From assembly GCF_041381155.1 (NCBI RefSeq), contig NC_091134.1:53889944-53953943 (forward strand): DNA of 64,000 nucleotides, in the 5' to 3' direction. Within the stretch, counting starts at the first letter, position 1, and every line of letters begins with the position of its first letter. Position numbers and translations under genes: made by a program. Below are positions 31,910 through 43,432 of this stretch, one piece after another. The notes under the pieces were generated by a model. It ran no database searches. It saw only the letters and a list, made by a program, of their open reading frames with translations, and was not told the origin of the DNA. Origin of the DNA: Argopecten irradians (lineage: Eukaryota > Mollusca > Bivalvia > Pectinida > Pectinidae).

Positions 31910-32195
31910 AGGCCATCTGAAGTGATTTGTTTAAGTTTATAACTTGTTTCAGAATCGATGTATAATAACTAAAAATTATATTAAAGTCTTTTTTTTCTCT
32001 ATTGTTCTCTATTTAAAAAGAGAATACATGTAAATATTGTGATCAATGTTTTATTTCAATGATAATTTTATATGGTATCCAGGTATTTGTTTAATGAGTA
32101 TCAAGTCCTAATTATTATGATGTGACAATTTGAATGTTTGATTCATCAATGTTAAATACACCATGATATTAATTTTATTATTTTCTTGTTATGTT
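31910..32195. other. Unassigned DNA
   Basis: AT-rich spacer before the SINE. No feature is recognised. Confidence 0.5.
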
Positions 32196-32210
32196 ATCAT
32201 CTTCATAAGA

Positions 32211-32426
32211 AGGGCCGCGGTGGCCGAGTGGTTAAGATGTCCCGACATATTACCACAAGCCCTCCACCTCTGGGATGCGGGTTCGAATCCCATGTGGGGC
32301 AGTTGCCAGGTACTGACCGCTGACCGGTGGTTTTTCTCCGGGTACTCCGGCTTTCCTCCACCAACAAACCTGGCACGTCCTTAATTGACCCTGGCTGTTA
32401 ATAGGACGTAAAACTTAACAAACCAA
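32211..32426 (+). mobile_element. tRNA-derived SINE, apparently complete, with 15-bp target duplication
   Basis: The tRNA-like head has an A box (TGGCCGAGTGG, near 32220) and a B box (GGTTCGAATCC, near 32280). The body has a CTCCGGCTTTCCTCCACCAA block and a 3' domain TGGCTGTTAATAGGACGTAAA, a type widespread in molluscs. ATCATCTTCATAAGA flanks it perfectly at 32196-32210 and 32427-32441, so the insertion is recent. It is not a functional tRNA gene, because the head extends into an unrelated body. Confidence 0.88.
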
Positions 32427-32720
32427 ATCATCTTCATAAGATGGCCCTTTGTCAATTCACAATTTTGCATTTGATTTAGGTTGATCATGCATAAATATGA
32501 TTCTAGAGCGCTCGAGATGTTTGACATACCGTTTTTAATGCTAGACACATTTTAATACATTTGTAAGTTGAACACTCCAGATAATCAATTCAGAAAGGAA
32601 ATTTGCATGTCACAAATGGACCCCAGCTGTTTCATCATTTAAAAGTTAAAATATATGGCTCCTAATACAAACACGTAAACCGTAGTGTCACACATCCTTT
32701 TTACTTTGATATTCATACGC

Positions 32721-33583
32721 CAGGGCCCTATTGTTCAAAAGGGGATTAGCACCTAAATAGTATAATTTCCATTTCAAATTATGGAGTTCTGAAGAATTCT
32801 ATAAAATATTGTAAAGATATTATCACTAGAAATTATTTTTATCTTGATTTGAAAATTGTTATTACTCTGTGATTAGCCCACAGTGGGGTAATTAATTTTG
32901 AAATGCTCTGAACACCACAAAAATCATCTGATCTGTATGGTGGCATATTTTTAGCTTACATTGAATACAACTCCTTACTGGTCACTATGGTATATGATAT
33001 GATGGGATTATGGGCTCTCTGATTGGTCCACTCGCTCCTTGGAGTCAATCAGAGAGCTTGTATCAAATCGGAGACGACAGACAAAAAATGGCCGAGATCG
33101 GTGATCATCTGTTCTGCATGACAATAAATGGAGCGTGGGGATCGCTAAGGGATACGTATGTGAAATTTTTATAAGTAAGTGAGTTTATATTGAGGATCTG
33201 CACTTCAGGGATGCATTCGTTGAATGGATGGCGATATTATTCGGTCTGTGCTCATTAGGGAATCGTGACCTAGGGATGTAGCGTGTACTTTTCCGACTAA
33301 CGATTTTTACACGAATCCCCGTAATTCAACTTTCGACATGAAATAACATTCGCCCATAATCCCATCATATCATATACCATAGTGACCAGTAAGGAATTGT
33401 CTTCAATGTAAGCTAAAAAATATTCAGATCGGATGATTTTTGTGGTGTTCAGAGCATTTTAAAATTAATTACCCCATTTTCTGGAAATGGGATTCAGGGC
33501 TAAGTAAACAACCTTTCAGTATTTTTTTTTTCGCGTCGTAAACCTGTGATTAGCCTAATCACTTTTTGAACAACTGGGCCCTG
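32721..33583. mobile_element. 863-bp inverted-repeat element with long internal arms
   Basis: The ends CAGGGCCCTATTGTTCAAAA and, reversed, CAGGGCCCAGTTGTTCAAAA are inverted repeats that continue into GGATTAGC-like words. About 190 bp inside lies a second pair of roughly 100-bp arms (32912-33013 and 33352-33462), including TACTGGTCACTATGGTATAT. The centre holds a third small hairpin, GCTCTCTGATTG...CAATCAGAGAGC (33013-33057). No target duplication was seen. It is non-autonomous. Confidence 0.7.
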
Positions 33584-33779
33584 GTGTTTTCAAAACTCGC
33601 ATTGTAATAACTACAATTTGCGATGATACTTTATTTTGCTATGGGAATGAATATTAAAAAAGATTTTCTGTCTAAAATTTTCTTTCAATGTATATCACCT
33701 GATGTAATGTAGTTGTATTTGATACAGAAATGAAACAGGCAATTCAAATGCATGCTAAAGTTTCAAAATTAATTTATGT

Positions 33780-34040
33780 TTGAGCTTTGGTGTTCGAGTG
33801 GTTAAAATGTAATGACATATTCTTTTTTAATTTGAAACACTTTTTATTTGCTTTTTTTTACACATGTATGTAACAGCACAGAGCCAGATTACCAAAAACA
33901 TCACTGTCTCGCTCATTTTCTCACTTGGGAGAGATAGATTCTACTAGTGCCTTCCGATCAATGTAGTGTTTTGTATTGACATATTACCACAAGCCTTCCT
34001 CCTCTGGTCGCGAGTTCGAATCCCATATGGGAAACCTGAC
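33780..34040 (+). mobile_element. SINE relic interrupted by a 156-bp insertion
   Basis: A tRNA-like head (TGGTGTTCGAGTGGTTAA, near 33788) stops at GACATATT (33814-33821). A 156-bp insert follows, then GACATATT again (33978-33985), and the SINE resumes with ACCACAAGCC and a B box GAGTTCGAATCC. The same GACATATTACCACAAGCC run is continuous in the intact SINE at 32211. The 8-bp duplication suggests a DNA-transposon-type insert, but its ends show only weak inverted similarity. Confidence 0.7.
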
Positions 34041-34191
34041 TCGTTCTTAAAATTTACTTCATGGAGATGAAAACCACGACCACTTTATAGTAAGAATTAT
34101 TTCATTCCTGTCTAGGTCATTATGTTAGTGTAAAACAACTATCGCACCAATTAGTAATCTTGCGCCAGTGTTCAATTATGGAAGGCAGGAA
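34041..34191. other. Unassigned spacer
   Basis: No feature is recognised. Confidence 0.4.
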
Positions 34192-34199
34192 TATAATGT

Positions 34200-35663
34200 A
34201 CGGTGGCTGATTTGTGCCATTTCGTCTTTTCGTCTTTTCGTCTTTTCGCCCCGAAAAGACGAGAATTAAGAAACCTTAATTTTCGTCTTTTCGCCCCGAA
34301 AAGACGAAATTTAACAAATTTAAATTTCGTCTTTTCGAGGCGAAAAGACGAAAAGTCAAACACGAAAAGACGAAAGTGATACACGCTAATTAGCGACTTT
34401 GATTCTCGTCTTTTCGTCTTTTCGCCCCGAAATGACGAAATTTAACAAACCTTAATTTTCGTCTTTTCGCCCCGAAAAGACGAAAATTAACAAACCTTAA
34501 ATTTCGTCTTTTCGTCTTTTCGTCTTTTCGCCCTGAAAAGACGAAAATCAAACAAACCTTAATTTTCGTCTTTTCGCCTTCCGGTCCGGTGTGGAAGTCA
34601 TTTTGAAATCTTTTTATCTTAATATTGACTTAATTGCTCAATATGGAAGTATCAAAGTAGTTTAAATGATAACAATAGATTTATTAAATTGATAGTATTA
34701 CAAGTATCTTCATCAATAACTAAGATTAGAAGTTTTAAAACAGAAGTCAACATGTTTGTTTACAGCAGTTACGTAGATTTTTCACACGTGGCATATGCCA
34801 CGTGCCACTAACAGATTCATCATTCCGCAAATCCTTTAGTGTGATTGATACATTTTTAAAAATTAATTAATATCTTATTTTTTGTGTTCTAATCGCCCTC
34901 TTTAGCAATTACGCTTATCAAAACATTGCCGTGTATATGTTAGGACCATAATGAACATAAGATGCTAAACGTAGCACTTACAGGAGTTGCCTCCCCTACA
35001 CAACTTAAAAAAAGTTGTCGGCTGGTAATATTTGAAAGCGTTTTAACCACGGATAAACTTGTTAACAAAATAATTTATGAAAGACAACTCGTGAAGACTT
35101 TGAGTTTAAAGGAAGGACTTGTACCTAGAAATTGCTCAAATACAGTTAATTGTAACAGTCAATCAGTAGGTACAATGTACTGTGTATTATTTGAAAAGAC
35201 ATTTTGACTACATACATGACATGGTCTTCATCATAATTGTACATTAGAAATTACATTATAATCTCCGTCGTATATGATAGATGACAAAGTATATCTGTAA
35301 TTTGTATTTTTTCGGGGCGAAAAGGCGAAAAGACGAAAAGACGAAAATTAAGGTTTGTTAATTTTCGTCTTTTCGGGGCGAAAAGACGAAATTTAAGGTA
35401 TTTATAATTCGTCTTTTCGGGGCGAAAAGACGAAAATACGAAAATTAAGGTTTGTTGAAGTTCGTCTTTTCGGGGCGAAAAGACGAGAAGGCGCTAATAA
35501 GCTTGCTTCACTTTCGTCTTTTCGTGTTTGACTTTACGTCTTTTCAATTTAAATTTGTTAATTTTCGTCTTTTCGGGGCGAAAAGACGAAAAGACGAGAA
35601 TTAAGATATTTAATTTTCGTCTTTTCGGGGCGAAAAGACGAAATGGCATAAATCAGCCACCGT
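34200..35663. mobile_element. 1.46-kb foldback transposon built from CGTCTTTTCG palindromes
   Basis: The terminal inverted repeats ACGGTGGCTGATTT(G/A)TGCC are followed by ATTTCGTCTTTTCG at both ends, with one mismatch in the first 33 bp. TATAATGT (34192-34199) and AATAATGT (35664-35671) flank it as an 8-bp duplication with one difference. Each arm (about 34220-34590 and 35310-35650) is an array of CGTCTTTTCG and CGAAAAGACG words that form palindromes such as CGTCTTTTCGGGGCGAAAAG, spaced by TTAAGGTTTGTTAA-like linkers. The unique centre (34600-35300) has a short open frame with no recognisable domain. It is non-autonomous, of hAT-like duplication length. Confidence 0.85.
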
Positions 35664-35671
35664 AATAATGT

Positions 35672-36026
35672 GGTATGTTTTTCTCTTTTATCTATCGGAG
35701 TTTTCGCGCAAATGTGCTCAACTTTCATTCTCCGTAAAAAAAATAGTGTTTTTCATGAGTTGTATGAGTTAAAAAAACACCAAATTTATCGAGTTCTATC
35801 TTTTTCATTTTTGATACAAACTCATGACAAATACAAAATGATTAAAAACCAATTGGTTCTTACGTGAATACTGCAAGTACAAAAGGTATAACTTGTACAA
35901 CACAGACAAAGTATGAAACTATCAAAATAATAAAACAACAACAAAATAATTAAATAAGCAAACAAAATGAAAATAAAAACGAATACGCAGGAACCATTCT
36001 GTAAACGAAGATTAAGTTTTCTAGCT
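35672..36026. other. Unassigned AT-rich DNA
   Basis: Nothing is recognised. Confidence 0.5.
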
Positions 36027-36435
36027 TTAAACCAGTGTCTATCGGAGCGACTTATCAGAGAATTGTATCGCCTTCGTCTACAGAAGGAAAGATGCTCTCA
36101 CGGAAGAACTAGAGTCGGGCCACATTAAATGCTATTTCAAAATGGCACAACAATAGTTTACCCAAATGAAGCCGACTTTCTGTGGCCTCACAACACTTTT
36201 GGTGATTTTGAACGCTATCGAGGTGGACCATGGGGGAAATATTTTACCAAATAAAAAAAAAAATCTTTGAAATATAAAACAAAGATGTAATGAAGTGTTT
36301 TCCAAATTGAAAATGTACAGGCCCCTGAAATTATTGAGTAAGAAAATCACTGTTAATGTAAAATCATCAAGAGCCGATGATTCTATCCCGTTGGGGTCGT
36401 TTCGAGATCACGTTATAAAACTAAGAATACCCTAT
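36027..36435 (+). pseudogene. Phytochelatin synthase pseudogene, exon 1 only
   Basis: It is homologous to PCS exon 1 from AAACCAG...TATCGGAG through FCGL (the catalytic Cys codon is still present near 36181) to GAGGTGGACCATGGGG (near 36230). It then resumes at about 36360 with the segment that corresponds to ESTRVDD...ETFRDHV (TTTCGAGATCACGTT). The middle part is replaced or lost, the frame is open nowhere for long, and an in-frame TAG follows the MAQQ-like segment. No His or Asp part of the triad is seen. It is on the same strand as PCS1 and PCS2, so three PCS copies lie in 28 kb. The tandem triplication starts inside it. Confidence 0.8.
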
Positions 36436-36884
36436 ACCAGAGAATCGTGACCTGATTGGAAAACATAACATACATTATGTTAGGGATGTTCAGAGGTTGC
36501 TTCATTTGTCAAAGGAATGCATGCTATTGGAAGACCTGGATATGCCTGCGGTGTGACGTTTATCAAAAAAGAATATCACATGGATATGCCTGCCATGTGA
36601 CGTTAATAAAAAAGGGGGGAACACAAGAGGAATATTTTCAATAAACAAGAAACATGATTTTGGTGATAATGTTTCGAAATATTGTTTCTTTCCTGGCTTG
36701 GAGATTTCATTTGGTGGATAGAAATGATAGTGGTTAGCCGTGGAGCAGTAGTGACACTACTATATAAACCAAATCTATGGATTCGCAGCAGTATGATTGT
36801 GATTTATGTCAGATAATATCAGAAGATCATTTCTCATCCTTTTTTAATCGAGAATTCCAAATACAAAACATACCAAAGAATTAA

Positions 36885-37800
36885 TCTACATCTTTTACTT
36901 TAAACACATTTTATTGTAAAACACAAAAGGATCAGGCACAAGTTATTCCAACTTAAACATCCGTCTCCTAACATTATAACACAATTAACATATTATACAT
37001 GATGACTTAGATATCTTATACAGATTAAACAAATCAAATAATATTACTTTAAATAAATTTAATAATAATTGTGTAGTAAATGCTGTTGTATGTTTAAAGC
37101 TTATATGTATGTTCAGAATCTTCCACTGGACCTAATATACGATTGCACATGTTCAAAAATTTTACAATTTACCTCCAAAGCCAAATTTTCATCACCAAAA
37201 AGCAGCAAATTAAGGTGTATTTCCAGATTTTGCTCATTAATTTCGCTAATTAACTTTGTACGGGCATCTAAATAATTAGGACATTCTAAGAAATAGTGAT
37301 AAGCATTTTCACAATGATTTCCACAGTTTGTACAACGAGAATTTTCGACTATATTTGAACGAAAAAGATCGTCATTTAGATTGCTACATTTGTGCCTCAA
37401 TCTGGTGTGAACAATATTTAATTTTCTGTCACCATAGCTAAAATAAATTGGTCGATGAGAGACTATTTGTTGGGAAAGTGCAATCTTAAAAGAAGAAATG
37501 GGTAATGAATTAATATCATTATCTAAATTATTCCAGTTTCTTAAAGTAGAAGGTAAGAAAGACTTGAGAGTGGAGGAGAGTCGATAGTTTGGAATACAAA
37601 AGTCGTTATTGTTTCTTAGAGCATATTGATTATTTTCACCATCTACATTTTCTACATCTTTTAGTGTGCTAAACAATAACACATGTAAAATGTTTGAAGG
37701 TTGCAAATTTTCTACAGGGAAACATGACTTACTTCCCTTGTACCATAGTTTAATTTTTTTTTTTAATAAATTCATTAGGGTGGGATTTCGATACCGTTAA
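36885..37800 (-). mobile_element. LINE 3' fragment (copy 1), zinc-knuckle domain
   Basis: On the minus strand, 37775-37113 encodes 220 residues of a LINE ORF2 C-terminus: RLRHKCSNLNDDLF, then CTNCGNHCENAYHYFLECPNY, a C-x2-C...H-x4-C knuckle, and a conserved tail. Coding similarity seems to extend a little upstream of the ATG, so the fragment is 5'-truncated. The 3' UTR with AATAAA lies at about 36890-37110. There is no RT domain. This is a different family from the LINE at 2770. Confidence 0.8.
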
Positions 37801-38543
37801 TCAGCATGCATGAGATTAAATATCTTTGGTGGTTTGCAGATGATGATTTAATTGAACATAAACACTCCATTACAGGGACTAAAATGTTCAGAAAATCATC
37901 CTTATTTCTAGGTTTATGACTGTTAAGCACAATTGCTCTAAAAAGTAAAATAATTAGTCATGAAAATGCGAAACCAAATAGCCACAAAAATAATCTGATT
38001 TGTAAAAACATAATGACTTTTAATGAATATCGAATTGGTGTTGACAAAAAAGCTACATAGTGTTTTGAGGGAAGCAGATTGATGAATCGATCATAGCATC
38101 CGAATCCAACAGCACTGAATCTATACACAATCGTTATTTTGTATCAAAATAAGAGTATGGTATTACTGAGAGAATGATATCTTTTCTCATTCTTCATTCC
38201 CCCCTCCTTTTTTTAACCCATTCTCAATATTTATGAACATCATACGAACATGCAAATGTTGACACATGAATCAGTCATAAACATTTACACCATAAACGTG
38301 ATAACGTATGATACCACACGTGTTGTCACATATCTCAGTGATAACACAGAGAAAGTCTTGGTAATTTACCACGACTTAAATTATGGATCTATTGTCTTAC
38401 AATAAATCAGATATGAAATATAATAACAATAAATTTTACCGGTATTCTTACCATAAGTTGTTATTTGATAATGCTTAGTGGGAACACCAAGATTATAACA
38501 GACAGTTAGTATCACGTAAACACATATAGCATACCTTGGTTAC

Positions 38544-38653
38544 CGCGCTGTGGTACCGCCCAGCTGGGTGTCATGTGTTGCTGGTCATCGAGGTCCAGTA
38601 TCAGATCTCTACTGACCGCTAGATCGTACATGACGAATGCTCGTGGATTGAAT
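38544..38653 (-). other. Possible orphan coding exon (copy 1)
   Basis: The minus strand has an acceptor-like TTTCTTTGTTGAG, then 110 bp of open sequence, then a donor CGCG|GTAACC. The open frame reads FNPRAFVMYDLAVSRDLILD, then LDDQQHMTPSWAVPQR. Base composition here is clearly richer in G and C than its surroundings. The product is not recognised. Copy 3 (about 51670-51780) keeps the frame with one change, while copy 2 (about 45104-45187) has lost 26 bp. It may be an exon captured by the duplication or part of an unrecognised gene. Confidence 0.35.
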
Positions 38654-39071
38654 CTCAACAAAGAAAACAGGTAGATATACCATTGTTTTTAAAATTTATA
38701 CCAATTATATAATTTACAATTTAGTTAATATAAAACATTATGACGTCATTCTGATTAAAGGTGTTACACCATGCGATAACCTCATTCTAGATATCTTGCT
38801 ATTTCTCTCCACTGATAAAAAGTCGAGTTGACATATCCACCTTGTACCTGATAACCTCTTCACGTGTAACAATGTATTTCCTCGTTAGATGTGACTAGCT
38901 ATGTAATGTCCTAAATTATCACACGGATATAACAAGATGTATTTTTAAATAATGTATGAAGCGGTGTTGTGAATAACTTTTTATATACGTATTTCAATTA
39001 AGATAACTAAAATAGAAAAAAAAACATCTAACAGATTAAGCAAACAAATAAAGAATTATATCTGTAAAACT

Positions 39072-39460
39072 GTGAACCAGTGTCACAAATTCCCGAGGCT
39101 TGCCGAGGGTTTTACATTTTGTGATCCCGAGGGTAGAATATCTCTATCCTTCATATTCACGTATGAAAGATTATTTTTCTCTCAAACCATGACGTTTTAT
39201 TGCAATTTTACTTCTATGATTTCCCGCCATTTTGAAATAAATTCGAATGCAAGTCGATTTTCCATGAAAATTGCATGATATTTTCAAGGCAAATCCCGTT
39301 GTTAGTACCTTTTAAAGAAAATCAAGTCTTGTTTCTGAAAAAAATGTTAAAATTCTACTTTGAATATAGTGATTTTGTTGACGCTGTGACGTTGCGAAGC
39401 CTTATTGCATGGGCATGAGTAGACCAGCCAGTATTACACGTGTAGGTATGAGAGAAGTAC
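39072..39460. repeat. Dispersed repeat with CCCGAGGCTTGCCGAGGG
   Basis: A G/C-rich start (CACAAATTCCCGAGGCTTGC) followed by about 370 bp that ends near a TGACGCTGTGACG word. It is repeated in copies 2 (about 45668) and 3 (about 52268). It looks like an interspersed repeat captured in the unit. The family is unknown. Confidence 0.45.
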
Positions 39461-40837
39461 CTATATATACCTTTTATATTATATCATTATCCTAACTATA
39501 CACATAATGAACCAAGTCGTCAATAGTTTTTATTATTGTCAACTATCACAAAATACATTTTTTTCAGATGTCAGAGTAGTTTCTGTATGTTAGCTTATAT
39601 TTTTTATAAGTTTTGTAGAATGCGATGCTTCAAATAGACCGAGCCAGTGTGTGAAAAATATGCGCGATAATGTTTACTGATTGCATGACGATGTCACCTA
39701 GCTTTTCGACCCACTATATAAATCCATCAACAAGCTATATATCGTCGTTATTCTCTTTTTTGACCCGCCCTGATTCGTCGCCAATATATCAGCCTTACAC
39801 ATGGTTGTCCCCTGTTTTGACAGTCAATATCTTCGCATTTGTTGTTAGGCTTCTCAACCCTTGGTGATACAGACTGATATAAATCAAGAGTCATTTATTG
39901 GTCTTATTATAAAGCTTGTTTTATAAAACCTTATTTCTGTCCAACAAAAAAACCAAAAAACAACCAAACAAACCATCAGTACGTCAGTTTTGTATTTTAA
40001 TTTTGTTTATCTCGCAATATCATATAAGAAAGGATTAAAGTTTAACTTCTTTATGCGGTATACTTTGTCAGTACTACATCCAACCGAAACAAAATCACTT
40101 GGCAGGTAAAAGTGCCTGGTGCAGATTAAACCTCTTATCGTTCTGTATTACGGTTTCTATTCTATATTTTAACCCGTTGCCATGCTACATATTACGACCC
40201 CTATTCTGTATACCAACCCAATATGGAACGCACCTTCCCTGTATTACATTACGACGTCAATTCTCTATTTTGACCCACAATTAATGCATCTCCCATTATC
40301 TGCGCGGGCGAACTTTTCATTCCATTTCCTGACAGAAGTTCCAGGTCGTTATCTAAGTCAGTGGACTTATCCTATATTTACTTTTAGACGTATCAGTAGG
40401 TAGACCTCTATATCAACAAGGAATAAATAGAGGATAAACCTGTAACCTCATACAAGGAATGTGCTCTTTATTTTCCAAAACGTCCAGTCTTCAAGATTTT
40501 CTGTCACACCTTAAATAAGGGCATTTCAGTCCAAGTTCTGTACCTGCCTACCATTTACAACGATCTTCTCTAGACAACTATGTTCCAATTCTCATGATTT
40601 ATAATAAAACAAATCTAAGCGATAAAATATGAATATAAAGTCAATATACAAATGTTAATTGATTGGGTATGGATCAGTTATTATTATTAAGTGGTTCCAA
40701 TAGAAAGAAAACAATACAATTTAAAATGCCTTTGATATAAAACAATATCTGAAGAAATATATATTACCAGGTTATATTGAGCTAGAGAGACCTTGTCGTC
40801 GAGGAAGAAGGGGTATGATCATCCCTTGTCTGTTGAG

Positions 40838-40915
40838 GACCGCGGCGGCCAAATGGTTAAGATGTTCCGACCTACAATCTCTAGTCCATCACTAGAACAT
40901 ACAGTAGGTAAAGTA
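40838..40915 (+). mobile_element. Truncated SINE head in the triplicated unit
   Basis: GGACCGCGGCGGCCAAATGGTTAAGATGT resembles the SINE head at 32211, including its A-box region, but lacks the B box and body. It recurs near 47411 and 54034. Confidence 0.5.
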
Positions 40916-40976
40916 GGTATTTTAAAAACAGAGAATGGGTCGCCATTTTTTCTTTGACTTGTATTTGAAGATAATG

Positions 40977-41123
40977 GGCCTAGTTTCATGAACATGAATC
41001 CCTTAACTTAAGATTCTTAATAAGAAAGCATTACAGATTTTAAGGAAGGCTCCTTAACTAAGATTTTTCCTTAACTTCTGTAATGCTTTTCTTTGTTAAG
41101 AATTGGTCATGAAACTGGACCCT
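40977..41123. mobile_element. 147-bp hairpin MITE in the triplicated unit
   Basis: The ends GGGCCTAGTTTCATGAA and, reversed, CAGGGTCCAGTTTCATGAC are inverted repeats, and the inner arms AAAGCATTACAGA and TCTGTAATGCTTT pair as well. Further copies lie at about 47550-47700 and 54173-54321 in the other units. Confidence 0.65.
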
Positions 41124-42124
41124 GAAAAGTTTGATTTTTACGCACTCCCAAGCATGATTTAATTTGCTTTTCAATATTTATACAATGTAACAATACCAAG
41201 ATATACAAGATTTATATGAACGTTCAAGGGCCATAATTTTATATTTCTTTCACTTATGACCCCAATACAGGCTATGCAAATATGAATAATATCATTTGTG
41301 ATATAGAGCTAACCTAAGAAGGTTGTAAATACTTATGATGAAGTAGATGCATGAGGATATAGCTAAGATATGTGATTTTATGGTTTATAGACTATTGAAT
41401 GTAAATACCGACCTCAGCGGAGCTGCGGTGTCAGGGTGGTTGAGATATGATAGATTTAGAGACTTAAGATTTAATAAACCTGTTCGTTAGAGGTCTATTA
41501 GCCATGTCATTTGTTTTAAAATTTGCCCATTGTGTTTTCGAAGATGAGAAATCGACCACTTAACGGGGTTAAAACTGTGTAGCTGACTGTGTTATGTGTA
41601 ATATGATTGTAGATAAGACTGGGATACATAGGTAAGAGCGTATTAGCACACAGCAAGTGTTAGATTATCACAGGATAAAGACTATAGTACAGTATATGGT
41701 GGTTCATAGCCCACTATCTCTTGCTTACTCAAGGTATGATGTAATGGCTATGATGTCACCATACCAATTGTGTCTTTCTGCATGCTACTTAAAAGGCTGA
41801 CTTATTCTGTGTAACGAAAACTAGCGCTTGACATTTAAGAAGAGATAATACGTTTCGGAGTTGTAAGCGTCTTTTTATTATCATAATTCTGTGTTTCCAC
41901 GTATGTATTTTATTCTTAAAATAATCTATTTAATTGATTAATTATATAGACATAATTGGATTGTATTATCAATATGGTGTTTTAAATTTCTTATTGTCAT
42001 TATGCAATTATTTTGACTTTAGATAACGGGTCATCTGTACAGGCCCCTGAAATTATTGAGTAAAAAAATCACTGTTAATGTAAAATCATCAAGAGCCGAT
42101 GATTCTATCCCGTTGGGGTCGTTT

Positions 42125-42940
42125 TCATTTCAACAAATTTTATTGACAAAGATGATACAGGTCAAATGGATTAAATAACAGGCAAAGCCTATATAAATTC
42201 TCTCCAATGGTGGCAAAAGTAATAGTTTAAACTTACATCAATTATAGATTTTATATTTAAGTTTTGAAATGAAATTTTACAACAGATAAAGGGAGATAAC
42301 TCTTTTGCATACTCCATTCACACAACACACATAATACAAATACAGCTATTATTTTAATACAAGAACATGTTATATTACTAATTAGACCAAATGTTACTCA
42401 GATATTGACAGACAATGACCAACAGTCCATGTGTATATATATATACACTTGTCATTGCTCTCAATACTGTTAAATTTCCTGAAAATAATTGAAAATATAC
42501 ATGTATATTCTTTTAATAAGATAAGTGTATGCTGTATATAGAATAAAACAAAGTAACCGTATTAAAACAACCATGCTCAACAAAATACTCCAAGTATATC
42601 TTTATCAGAGGATAATTAGAGTAGAATTTATACAACGTTATTCAAATGTTGTTGGTTTTTTTTTTTTTTTTTTTAAAGAGAATCTTAAAATTTCAAAAGC
42701 TTATTTCAAAAACTTATGTCAAAAACTTATGTCATGGCTAATTTAAATCATATAGAGATTAAAACGTCTAGATTTACCTATATATAGGTGAACATCGTGA
42801 AGTAACTGTCTGTTTATAGTTTTATCACAGTCAGGACAGCCTTGAAGAAGAATATTGATATCAATATGGTTATGATTTGCATAACTACTAATGGAGGTGA
42901 ACAGGGAAAGTCTATGTTGGTCATATAAAGGACATTCGAG
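42125..42940 (-). mobile_element. 5'-truncated LINE inserted in the PCS pseudogene tail (copy 2)
   Basis: The insertion is flanked by a perfect GGGGTCGTTT duplication (42115-42124 and 42941-42950), and the uninterrupted site is visible at 36393-36402. Read on the minus strand it starts in coding sequence LECPLYDQHRLSLFTSI, a LINE C-terminal zinc-knuckle segment, and ends in a 3' UTR with AATAAAATTTGTTGAAATGA at the element end. Confidence 0.85.
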
Positions 42941-43432
42941 GGGGTCGTTTCGAGATCACGTTATAAAGCTAAGAATACCCTATACCAGAGAATCGTGACC
43001 TGATTGGAAAACATAACATACATTATGTTAGGGATGTTCAGAGGTTGCTTCATTTGTCAAAGGAATGCATGCTATTGGAAGACCTGGATATGCCTGCGGT
43101 GTGACGTTTATCAAAAAAGAATATCACATGGATATGCCTGCCATGTGACGTTAATAAAAAAGGGGGGAACACAAGAGGAATATTTTCAATAAACAAGAAA
43201 CATGATTTTGGTGATAATGTTTCGAAATATTGTTTCTTTCCTGGCTTGGAGATTTCATTTGGTGGATAGAAATGATAGTGGTTAGCCGTGGAGCAGTAGT
43301 GACACTACTATATAAACCAAATCTATGGATTCGCAGCAGTATGATTGTGATTTATGTCAGATAATATCAGAAGATCATTTCTCATCCTTTTTTAATCGAG
43401 AATTCCAAATACAAAACATACCAAAGAATTAA

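Larger units (their letters stand above)
36314..42035. repeat. Segmental triplication, copy 1 (5.7 kb)
   Basis: This copy starts at TGTACAGGCCCCTGAAATT and ends at AACGGGTCATC. It has an empty site GGGGTCGTTT (36393-36402) where copies 2 and 3 carry a LINE insertion. It also lacks a roughly 64-bp A-rich segment present near 45596 and 52193 in the other copies. Its contents are the PCS pseudogene tail, a minus-strand LINE 3' fragment, a possible orphan exon, a GAGGGT-type repeat (from about 39080), a SINE head (about 40840) and a small hairpin MITE (40977-41123). Confidence 0.95.

Noticed and set aside
32211-32300. A functional tRNA gene (Ser/Leu-like)
   Set aside because: The A and B boxes belong to the SINE head. 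The sequence continues into a SINE body and is flanked by a retroposition duplication.
34962-35207. An 81-residue frame inside the foldback transposon
   Set aside because: No domain or homology is recognised, and its composition is like the surrounding DNA. It is unlikely to be a transposase.
36456-36644. A 62-residue open frame repeated in all three units (also at 43004 and 49579)
   Set aside because: It is preserved only because the units are near identical. It contains a short internal DNA repeat (GGATATGCCTGC) and has no recognisable domain.
42660-42675. Long T run (also 49231) and the A runs near 46510 and 53139 as functional signals
   Set aside because: They vary between the copies and look like ordinary homopolymer slippage or assembly uncertainty.
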